A DNA stretch of 64,000 bases from Symmetrospora coprosmae (taxonomy: Eukaryota; Basidiomycota; Cystobasidiomycetes; Symmetrosporaceae). The notes beneath the pieces were generated by a model. That model was given only the letters and a program-made list of their open reading frames with translations, was not told where the DNA came from and did not search any database. The stretch lies in contig VUYT01000032.1 of NCBI GenBank assembly GCA_008802785.1, positions 1-64,000 of the forward strand. The letters run 5' to 3'. Positions 23,671 to 32,726 of the stretch are shown here, in pieces. The position numbers were made by a program, and so were the translations under genes. Position 1 is the stretch's first letter. Each line of letters begins with the position of its first letter.

Positions 23671-25647
23671 ATGTCTTTCGCCGCTCCCAACCGCCGCCTC
23701 TACGTCGGCCGCATCCCCCAGGACGCAAGCCGCCTCGACGTCGTGCGTTGCGTTGCGCCGTTGGCCGCCCCCCTCCGATATGCGCAGCAGGCAGCCAAAG
23801 GGACTGACGACAGCATCCATGTCATTCTCTCTCTCTCCCTCTTTCGTTCCCCCTCCTTCGATGCCAATGACCCAATGTCGTCGCTCGCTCGTGTGCCCGA
23901 ATCCTGCATGTGCTCCGCTCGCCCTTCTGCTCACATGACCATCGTGCACGACTCTGCTTGGATCACTCGCTCTTGCGGGCTCGAATGACGAAATAAAAGG
24001 AGGACCACTTCGCCACTGCTGGACCCAGGCCTGCGGACGTCAAAGTCCTCAACGGCTATGGTTTCGTCGAGTACGAGACTCTCGAGGTAAGTCTACGGTT
24101 TCGGCTACAGGCTGCTTCCTGGGAAGGAAAGAAGGGGGATCTGGGTCAGGCAGGGGCCGCATGACTGACTCTCGTACCGGACTGCCGCTGACAGGACGCC
24201 GAAAAGGCCAAAGATTACCTCGACAACCGCGACTTTATGGGCGACCGGTGCGTCGATCCAGTCCCGCCTACAGCGCCTTCAGTCCAGCGGGTCGCCTGAC
24301 GCAAGTCCGTCTTTCTTCATGACCAACAGACTCCTCGTCCAGTTCGCAAAGGCTTCTGAGCGAAGGCGATACGACGACGGGCCCAGCCGAGGCGGAGACT
24401 CGTACCGCGGACCGGGAGGCGGTGGCGGTGGCCGCGGCGGCCGAGAGCAGGGCTGGAGGCTCTTGATCACGAATCTCCCCAACGGATGCAGCTGGCAGGT
24501 ACGGTGATCCTCTTCATACGTGTCTCTGGGTCATCCTGGGTCTTTCCACTACCGGCACTCAGGCCCATGGGCTCGAGCTCGGGCATGGCAGCGGACTTGG
24601 CTCGAACGGATCTCCCAAGGATGCCCCGACGATGCGCTTTCGCGGAGACGATCCGGTCTATTCCCCTCCTTACACTCCTGCCTGCTCTCCGTCCTTAAGG
24701 GGATGCCCGTTGGCTGGTACCGGTTTCCATTGGCTCCCGCTTCCCTGTTGCGCTTGAGGCGGATTCCGGACTGGCCAGGTCGCCCTGCTTCCAGCGGCCA
24801 TACGCTCGGATCTCGAATGTGGATGCGGTCATCGATTCCTCCCCTCCCGCTCACCTTCTGACGGAACCCACTGGAGTCCAGGACAACCCTTGTATTGGAG
24901 GAACCGCACGACTAACTGGCCCTGGCCCCGCTCCCTCCCTTGGTTTCCTTTCCTGCTGCCCCTCCCGGTCCGCTTCGGAAAAATGGGCCACACGGAACAA
25001 CAGGACCTGAAGGACTTTGCCAGAACCGCAGGCAACGTGCACTACACGGAGGTTTCCAGGAGCGACCCTTCCGAAGGGTGAGTCGTCCGGCCTCGTGATC
25101 CCGCTCGAAAAGTTTTGCGGATCTGACTCGGCATGGGATGCAGTGTCATCGAGTACCTGTCGCACGGCGACGCCGAGCACGCCATCAAGGCCCTCGACGG
25201 CGTCGACATGCGTGGCTCGGTCGTCCGCGTTACCGAGAACACGGCCCCGGCCGGACAGTCCTGGGCTGACCCTGTGCGTATCCTGCCTCCCATTGTCATG
25301 TCAGAGTGGGTCCTGCGTGTCGGCACATGCATTGCTGACTTTTCACTTGCGCTCGGAATGCAATACAGCGTGCCTCACCGCCCCGAAGGGAGCGCGACGA
25401 CGACCGCCGTGGCTATGGCGGTGACCGTGGCTACGGAGGCGACCGCGACCGCGGGGGAGACCGCGGCTACAGTGGCCGACGCGAGCGCTCGCGCAGCCCG
25501 CCGCGACGACGCGACGACCGGGACGACCGCGACAGGCGCGACTACGGCCGCGATGACGACAGGGACCGACGCGCCGGCTCGAGCAGGAGGGAGCGGTCCA
25601 GGTCGCCGCCCAAGTATGGCAGGGACCGCAGCCGCAGCCCTCGATGA
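23671..25647 (+). CDS. SR splicing factor, SRSF1-like, two RRMs plus RS/RGG tail
   Basis: RRM1 has RNP2 LYVGRI and RNP1 NGYGFVEYE. It continues LDNRDFMGDRLLVQFAKA. A Gly-rich linker (GPGGGGGGRGGRE) precedes a second, pseudo-RRM starting WRLLITNLPNGCSWQ|DLKDFAR; the SWQDLKD heptad is the hallmark of SRSF1-type SR proteins and contacts purine-rich RNA. The tail has DRGYGGDRD repeats and SRSPPRRR, GSSRRERSRSPPK blocks, the RS substrate of SR kinases. It ends DRSRSPR at TGA 25645-25647. Such proteins define exons and link to mRNA export. Two introns are unusually long for this locus: about 260 bp after LDV and 505 bp (24499-25003) inside SWQ|DLKD. Confidence 0.9.
24499..25003 (+). other. long intron splitting the SWQDLKD motif of the SR gene
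   Basis: The donor GTACGG follows SWQ and the acceptor AACAACAG precedes DLKD. At 505 bp it is several times longer than most introns here. It contains no recognised domain but has pyrimidine-rich tracts and internal GT/AG pairs that could flank a cassette exon. Confidence 0.7.
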
Positions 25648-26012
25648 GTGCTCTGGATGAGCATTATACTGAGGGCAGTGGCTTGCGCAGATAAAATGGG
25701 AAATAAGCGGGGCAGATCAGCCGAGCAGGGATGTATCGCTGCCAGCCCAGGGGTGGTGGATCTTGTTTACAGCGGCCTTTCCGCTGCGCATACTCTACAT
25801 AATCGGATCATGGCGCAAGCGCAATCTCATCAGTTGCCCAATCTGGACTGGCTGTATATTGCCCTGTCGGCGTTTGCTTGTCTTCAAGTTGTTACGATGC
25901 GTTGTCAAAAGCGCGATCCTCTCCGTCTGTGCCTGAACGCGGCTGCCAGTGGGTGGCCGTCTCCTCTACTCGACTAGCCTTCCGCCCACCCGTACCACAG
26001 GCGAGAGCAGCG
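25648..26012. other. intergenic, SR gene to DCP1
   Basis: Tandem gene spacer. No coding signal seen. Confidence 0.45.
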
Positions 26013-28590
26013 ATGGCCAGCAGCAGGAGCAGTAGCAAGACTGCCCTCACACCCTTGGAGGCCAAGAAGCGCGCGCTCAACCTCAAGATCCTCAAGCGCC
26101 ATGACGCCAACATTGTCGATATCGTCGAGAGCACGAGCTACGTCGTCCTGTACCGGTACGAGCCGGCCAAGGACGGCAGCGACGACATGGCCTGGGTGGG
26201 TGCTGGCACACACACAATATGAATGCGCAAGACAGGCTGAGCGGTGGTCTGCCGCTCTCCGTGCGGCTGCAGGTCAAGACTGGGATGGAAGGGAGCATGT
26301 TCCTGTTCAGGCGGTGCGTCCGTCGGAAGGCCGGGTGGCACGTCATGCGGAGGCGTCCGGACGCCCTCTTGAGCCTCAAGAGGGCGCCGCAGCTGCAGCT
26401 TCGAGCTGGCATCGAGCTGATGCGGATGCGGTTGCTCTCGTTACTGTCGACTCGTTCCTGCACGCAGCTCCGTCGCACCCCACTACGGCTTCTTTATCCT
26501 GAACAGGCACGGCGTCGACAGCTTCTGCGAGGACCTCGTCGACGAGAACAACCTCGAGCTCACGCCAGAGTACATCATCTTCCAGAGCCCTGACGGTCAG
26601 TCGCGTCCCTCCTCGCCTCTCAGTCGATGTGCGATGGGCTGCCAGGCTGACTCGCTGCTACTGCTGCTATCGCCGCCGCGCTTCTCCGCCACAGACCGCA
26701 TACACGGCATCTGGGTGTTCGAGGAGGAGCATCGTGACCTCATTGGGCTGCGGATGATGGAGTGCGTCTGACCCTTCTTCGCGCCTGAGATGCTCGTCGT
26801 ATCCTGAAGGAGCGATTGACGATTGTCCTATATCTAAATCCCCTCCTGCGCAGACTATGTCGGCTGGCCATGCAGCCATCAAACGCCCTGGCCGAGGCAG
26901 CAGCGAGCGTGAAGCCCAGCGACACGTCAGCTGCTGGAATCCGCGCCCAGCACGAATACTCTCGACCGACGGAGCAGCAAGCAGAGTCGCGGTCGGACGC
27001 GCAGACGCTTCCAGCTGCAGGCCAGAGCATCTCCCTCGACATGCTCTTTGGAAGTGCGGCAGGAATAAGCCAGCCGTCAGCGTCAGCGCAACCGCCTCCA
27101 CTGCCAGCGGAGCCGGAGCCGGAGCCGCAGCAGAGCGGTCTGTCCCTACTCGATACCTTGTTCGCCAGCATTCCTTCCACAGTGAGCCTTGGCTCTCGCG
27201 GCAGATCCAGTCTCTTGTGTGAGATAGCTTAACGAACCCGCCTCTCTAACCAACCCCTGCTCGCCATTCGCAGTCGACCAAGCAAACCTCGCCAACGCAC
27301 GGCGAGAGAATCGCCAACGCTACGGCTGACGCGCGTACGGCGGCTCAGACGGACGAAGACGCCTTGCGCACACTGCTGGGCCTCAATGCGCCATTGACCT
27401 CCGCCGCTACTCACCCGCCAGCGTCCCACCAATCCCCGCAGCAGGCGCAGCCCGCCGTACGGCAGATGCCGCCGGCCCCTTTCGGGCAAGCATCGTCTTC
27501 TGGCAACAGCAACGGCAGCGCTGGACCGTCGGGTGCGCATCAGCAGCATCTCTACAGTCAGCAGCAGAGACATCCGCACCAGCACCAGCAGCCAGCAGCG
27601 CATCAGCCGCCCTTTGCTCCGCAGCCACAGCGTGTTCCTCAGTACGCGGCTTTCGAATCGCCAGTGCTGCAAGCGCGCCAGCCGCAGCAACCGCAGCAAC
27701 AGTTTTTGCCGCCGCGGCAGCAGCCTCAAGCGGAGCAACCTCAACAGCAGCCACCTCCGCCCCAGCAGCAATCGCAGGACTATCAACGCGGACAGCAGTC
27801 TCAGCAGCAGTTGCAGTCCCAGCAGCAGCAGCAGCAGAGAGCCCAGCAGCCACCATTGCCATCTGCCCGCTTCATCTCCGCCCCGCTCATGCCTTCTGTT
27901 TTGCTCAACAAAGCGAAGCCGAAGCCCTCAACGACGAGTGCGGGCACAAATGCCACCTCGGCATTACCGCCCGTCTCGCCTTCTCAGTCCACAGCCGCCC
28001 AACAGCTCTCCGCCAGCGCGAGCGCGCCCCCACCCATCCCGCTGCCGTCGCCCAGTGCACCGCCCCTACCTGCCCTCGCCTCGCCGCCATTCCAGCATGC
28101 GCTTCCGCCTCACATGCAGCTGGGTCGCATTCCTAGCGATGATGGTAATGCCTCCCTAAACAGAAACGGAGCACAGAGCATCCCGCCGCCACCGGTGCCA
28201 CCGGTGGAGTCGCGTCCCCCTGGGTCGGCGGGTACCGCACTCGTCTCCCCCCCTGCTGCCGAGGCCGATCGGCCGGACTCACTCACTGCCGGCGGGACGG
28301 TCGATATGGTCAATGGCATGCTGAAGCGGAGCCACTTCTATGCGGCAGCGAGCAGCGGAGGCCCTGCGCTGGACCGACAGACGTTCCGCTCTCAGCTTGT
28401 CGGCTTACTGCAGGTGAGCTCGCCGTGTGCCTCGTCGACATGTACCGTACTAGTGCATGCTGATGCGATTTCTCGATACAATCAGGACGCAAGATTCACG
28501 GAGGCGCTCTACCAGGCCTACCTCGGCTCGCTGTCGGCTACCAGTTCTGGCACCAACACCGCTGCAGGCGAGAGTGACAGTCTCATCTGA
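26013..28590 (+). CDS. DCP1: mRNA decapping protein Dcp1
   Basis: Dcp1 activates the decapping hydrolase Dcp2 in 5'-to-3' mRNA decay and sits in P-bodies. The EVH1-like domain is built from LNLKILKRHDANIVDIVEST, SSYVVLYRYEP-like exon 1, KTGMEGSMFLFRR, YYGFFILNRHGVDSFCEDLV, LTPEYIIFQSPD, and IHGIWVFEEEHRDLIGLRMM, in family order. A long low-complexity linker follows: Ser/Ala/Pro-rich, then a Gln-rich block (about 27540-27860) and Pro-rich runs. The C-terminus MLKRSHFYAA with FRSQLVGLLQ, and DARFTEALYQAYLGSL in the last exon, matches the Dcp1 trimerisation helix. Few fungal Dcp1 proteins keep that helix; budding yeast lacks it. Exon joins near 26220-26500 are not fully fixed. Confidence 0.88.
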
Positions 28591-28826
28591 GCTTCAGCAG
28601 TCTCTACGCTCGAATGGCATCACCTTGGCAATGTCGTGTCCTATAATACCCGCGCATCAGCAGTCTCACGTCCCGATGTACAGACACTCCAACCTATATC
28701 TTTCATTTATCAAGTATACATGGAATACAGGCAGCAGTCGCAATGCATGCATAGTTTTACGACCCCATCCATGCTCCTGGCCTGATCGCTCATATGGACG
28801 GAACAGGCGCTGCGCACGCGCTGCCG

Positions 28827-29515
28827 CTACCGCTTTGCCTCCTGCTGGGATTGCACTTGGGCCTGGGTCTGAGCATGCGCTTTTGCCCGTGCTCGCTCGG
28901 CCGCTTCTGGTGCCATTGTCACATCCACACCCTGCAGCCCGAGATTCTCCCATTCGTCCTTTTCCATGAGACCACTGTGAGCACGATCCAGCGACGACGC
29001 GTGTCGAGATTGTGCATCAGGAACGAGGTGCTACGAGTTGCGAACTGTGGAGGCAGGGAGAGAGGTAGGACACTCACTTGTCCATGCGGCACTTGAGATA
29101 TTCTTTCGTCAGATGCCGGCACTTGCCATTCTCTCCCTTGTTTGACTTGAGGCACTTGAGGTATGCCGTCATGAACTGCTTGCACTCGCCTGTGGAAGCG
29201 ATGGATACGTATTTGGTCAGCTGATGTCTGTATGTGCTGAAGGAGGGCCAAAGAGAGAGTTGTTGGTGTCGTGATGAGGGGAAGACAGAGGGGGATGCGC
29301 AGGAGGGAGGTAAGGATACATTGAGGGTGGGAGTGGTGCGGAAACTCTGGACGAACCATCGTGATCCAAAGGAAATGACCCTCTGTCTGTGCGTATACAA
29401 GCACGACACGCTCGTTAGCCTTCACAAGCTGGACATCCCCATGCAAGAGAGCCGGACGCGCACCTGGCGCGGTGACTGCAAAATTGGAGAAGTTTGGCGG
29501 CTTTCCGAACGACAT
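28827..29515 (-). CDS. COX19: COX19, cytochrome oxidase assembly factor
   Basis: Cox19 is a twin CX9C protein of the intermembrane space that helps deliver copper to cytochrome c oxidase through Cox11. The start [20 protein letters not shown] is the family N-terminus. The two CX9C helices are [11 protein letters not shown] and [11 protein letters not shown], each with exactly nine residues between cysteines. The end is [18 protein letters not shown] and a Gln/Ala tail. A 24-nt exon (29357-29380) supplies GSFPLDHD between the N-terminal exon and GECKQF. The intact twin Cys pattern implies oxidation by the Mia40 pathway. It diverges from RBX1 by 375 bp. Confidence 0.95.
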
Positions 29516-29890
29516 GATGCGACGGAGAGTGCAATGTCAAGGCTCGACTGGCTTCGCGGAGAGTGAGGATGAGGTTCGAAGGGAGCGAAAGAGGGATCCC
29601 TCGAGCTTCGGGAGTGTGCCGCGTTCGATGGTGGCGAACTCGAGTGCATGAGCAGCTCTGGCGCAGACCCGTATCACAGCTGTTCAGACCGGCGCATCCT
29701 TATCCTTGTCGAGGTCGTCTACTCTTCCGTCAAGCCGAGCTTACCTCGCAGGCTGGCAACTGGGCAACGTCTCCGGGCGCCCGTCGGATCCGTCAGACCT
29801 GCGGCGTGCACGCGCTTTCGTCGTCGACACCCTCGACACGCCCGTCTCAGTCCTCACAACTCAAGCGCACGAAGGGCAGGACCAGCAGCG

Positions 29891-30655
29891 ATGGACGTGG
29901 ACAAGCCAGAGAAGAGCACGACGACCGCGTCAGGGGACAGCAAGGCGCCAAAGCGTTTCGAGGTCAAGAAGGTGGGCCCTCGTCATCTGCCCGGGCGGCA
30001 GAAGGGCGTCAGGCACAGCAGCTAGCTGATGCGGCGTCCTGCCCGCACACCAGTGGAATGCAGTGGCATTGTGGACATGGGGTCAGTATTACCACGACGA
30101 AGTGGGTGCCGCTCTACGTGGGCTGACGTCTGCCGCCCGAACAAATGCTCCGCAGACATGCAGGTCGACGTGAGTTGTATGGTCAAGCCGTCTCATCCCA
30201 GCGCTGTCTGACACGCGAACTGTGCACCACATACAGAACTGCGCCATCTGCAAGAATCATCTCATGGAGCTTTGTGAGTCCACTTGTCCGGCAGGTGTGC
30301 GATGCTGCTCCCCGCTGAACGCCGCTGGTGTCCGTCCCCGCCGTCAGGCATTGAATGCCAGGCAAACCAGGCATCAGCAACATCCGAGGAGTGCGCCCCG
30401 GCCTGGGGAACCTGCAATGTGAGTCTTCCGCTCTGCTCAGCTCTTCGTCAATGCCCAGCGCTCATGCGCGTCCTCTCCAGCACGCCTTCCACTTTCACTG
30501 CATCTCACGCTGGCTGAAGAGCAGGAACGTCTGCCCGCTGGACAACCGGGAGTGGGAACTGCAGAAGGTGGGTTTGCTCGTATTATACCTAGAAGTGCAC
30601 CAGGTCCGTCTGATGCCGTGTCTTTACCCCCTGCCTTTCATAGTACGGAAAGTAG
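29891..30655 (+). CDS. RBX1: RING-box protein RBX1/Hrt1
   Basis: Rbx1 is the RING subunit that binds cullins and recruits the E2 in cullin-RING ligases. The first exon gives [20 protein letters not shown] then KRFEVKK. A 28-nt exon (30054-30081) encodes WNAVALWTW and a 14-nt exon (30156-30169) encodes DMQVD. Then come [32 protein letters not shown] with GTCN, and [20 protein letters not shown], which supply the complete RING-H2 zinc ligands. The last tiny exon adds YGK before the TAG at 30653-30655, matching the usual KYG end. Seven exons cover only 765 bp. Confidence 0.95.
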
Positions 30656-30897
30656 ACCGACCTCCCGTCCCACAGAACTCGTCATCATCGTCAAAGGTCA
30701 GGCATACCATGCCGAAGCGCGCAGCGGCATCCCTTTACCCTCCTGCCCTCCATCAACTCTGTCGTAATCCTTAGCAGCAGCAGTTCCTCTCCCATGTATC
30801 CATCCTCCCTGTTTCCTGCCTGAAAAATCAGGGGCGCGAGTTGCGCCTCGACGTGCTTCCTGCGGTCTGCTGGTTGCCTTCAGCCCTTCTCCGAGTC

Positions 30898-31155
30898 ATG
30901 TACTATGATCTCAACATACCATGGCCAGCGCGACCCCTGCTGCCTGGCAGTAGCAGCAGTCACAGCGGTGGAAGGGTCCCGTCCTCGTCCACCTCGCAGC
31001 AGCCTCCCTCCAAAAAGCTAAAGGGAAAGCAGCAACCGGGTACCGCAGCGACGCCGTCGGACGCGCCGAAACGGGGTGCAGAGCTGCTGGCGCCGCATGA
31101 GAGGGCAGAGCTGGAGCAGAGCACCCGGATGGCCATCAAGCGTGGGTCGCATCTA

Positions 31156-31193
<38 letters not shown>

Positions 31194-32576
31194 GTGTGCT
31201 GCACAGGCATACTGAATCCGAGGGTCACGCCGCTTTCGCAGTCGGGTACTCGACTGTCGCATACAACGTCGTCCTGCCCATTGGCGCGTTCGATATCGGC
31301 ACTGTAGCAGACCTGAATCCATGCTATGGAGCGCAGCCCGTCTTTCCGGAGCTGGACACACGCAGAGCTCCGAGCTCTTCCTCCAGCGGACAGCGGCGAG
31401 CTCTACAGCTGAGCCGCCTGACGGTCCTCCTCGACGAGAACAGCGTCGGAGGCGCAAAAGGCAACGGGGCCATGTTCGTGCGTCTGGTTTTTCGCACTCA
31501 TGGCCGGCTATGGCTGTACGCTCGGCGGCGCACCTGGCTGATCTGGCCGCCACATCCGGAACATGCAAGACCTCGAGCNNNNNNNNNNNNNNNNNNNNNN
31601 NNNNNNNNNNNNNNNNNNNNNNNNNNNNNNNNNNNNNNNNNNNNNNNNNNNNNNNNNNNNNNNNNNNNNNNNNNNNNNCTGCACCTCGGGCGGGCACGAA
31701 CTCCTTCCTCCTTCGATGGCAACGACGATGGCACTGGTCGGGCTCGGGCGGCCGGCTATGGCTGTACGCTCGGCGGCGCACCTGGCTGATCTGGCCGCCA
31801 CATCCGGAACATGCAAGACCTCGAGCAATGCCAACCTTTTGGCCGGATACAACCTCATCTCGGCCCTGCCCCTCGACTCGACCGCCTTCTCGCAGGTCTG
31901 CCTGTCGTACTCCTCGCCCGGCCCATCGAGCATCGACATTATCGCTCTCGACCTGGCGACCTCTGCGCGGCTGCCGTTCCAGCTCAAGCGCAGCATGGTC
32001 CTCAAGGCCATTGCGGACGGGGCCGTCTTTGAGGTCTGCTACGGCGTAGCCATGCGCCTTGGAGATGGCTCTGGCTCCACCTCTGGTGCTGCTGCGACAG
32101 GCCAGATGAGCGGTGGCCCCGTCCCGCGTGACGCCAGGCGGAACGTCATCAGCGGGGCGAGGGAGCTCATCCGCATCACGAATGGCAAGGGCATCATCCT
32201 GAGCTCCGAGGTGCGGCGCTGCATGGAGCTCCGGGGTCCGTTGGACCTCTGCAACTTGTGAGTCGGCCACGCTTTGATCGTCATCGCCGGCCTGCCGGTC
32301 TCTAATGCCGTCTCCACCTCCTATTCGCACAGCGGCACCATCCTCGGCTTCAAGCCAGACCAGGCGAAGGCAGCCGTGTCTGCCAATGCGAGACTGGCTG
32401 TGCTTCGCGGGCATGCGCACAGGCAGACGTATCGCAGTGTCATAGGTAACCCGCAAGTCCTGATCACAACTGCGGCGGTCGGACCGTTGAACGCGACCCT
32501 TGATCAGGAGACGGAGACGGAGACGGATGAGGGTGTTTCAGTCGGAGAGAAGAGGAAGCGCACGGTTAGCACATAG
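30898..32576 (+). CDS. RPP1: RNase P/MRP subunit Rpp1 (RPP30), interrupted by an assembly gap in an intron
   Basis: Rpp1/Rpp30 is a TIM-barrel-like protein core subunit of RNase P and RNase MRP for tRNA and rRNA processing. The product begins MYYDLNIPWPARPLLPGSSS. A basic linker then leads across intron 31142-31241 to LGYSTVAYNVVLPIGAFDI, then LSRLTVLLDENSVGGAKGNG. After the gap intron it continues SSNANLLAGYNLISALPLDS, SIDIIALDLATSARLPFQLK, and KGIILSSEVRRCMELRGPLD. The last intron joins CNF to GTILGFKPDQAKAAVSANAR, and the tail is acidic. Taking the donor at 31478 and the acceptor at 31817 (or 31568 in the left copy) joins GAMF to TSSNANLL in phase, so the 100-N gap falls wholly within an intron. 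Confidence 0.9.
31158..31190. repeat. (GCT)11 microsatellite in RPP1 intron 1
   Basis: Eleven perfect GCT units just after the intron donor of RPP1. It reads as poly-Leu if not spliced, which explains a misleading open frame here. Confidence 0.95.
31502..31578 (+). repeat. 77-bp exact duplicate, left copy (repeated at 31750-31826)
   Basis: These 77 bases end exactly at the N gap and recur without mismatch at 31750-31826. The base before each copy differs (T against C). The sequence is part of an RPP1 intron and the first bases of the next exon. Confidence 0.9.
31579..31678. other. assembly gap, 100 N
   Basis: A run of exactly 100 N, the conventional placeholder for a scaffold join of unknown size. 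Confidence 0.99.
31679..31755 (+). repeat. 77-bp exact duplicate of 38304-38380
   Basis: The first 77 bases after the gap match 38304-38380 without mismatch and then diverge. The other copy lies in intron 1 of RPL24, 6.6 kb away. It overlaps the 31750-31826 repeat by six bases (GGCCGG). Confidence 0.9.
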
Positions 32577-32726
32577 ACGGTCGAATGCGTCCGTCATGCA
32601 TGTTGTTGTCGTCAGTAGAGTCGCGTTGAAACGTCTTTCTCGGTGGCGTGGACGCGGTCAAAGTCACGAGATTCGGGACGGACCTTGCCGGTTTTTCTCA
32701 CCTCACAGAGCAGCAAGCACAGAAGG

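Noticed and set aside
27407-27862. Ala-rich minus-strand frame
   Set aside because: It is the antisense of the Gln-rich linker of DCP1.
31100-31195. poly-Leu open reading in RPP1
   Set aside because: It is the (GCT)11 repeat inside intron 1, removed by the splice that restores LGYSTVA.
31502-31826. direct repeats around the gap as a mobile element or target-site duplication
   Set aside because: Both copies are exactly 77 bp, one matches an unrelated ribosomal-gene intron, and no element lies between them. An assembly k-mer overlap explains this better.
30960-32456. 498-codon minus-strand open frame through the N gap
   Set aside because: It is antisense to RPP1 and passes through 100 N. It is a GC-rich shadow frame.
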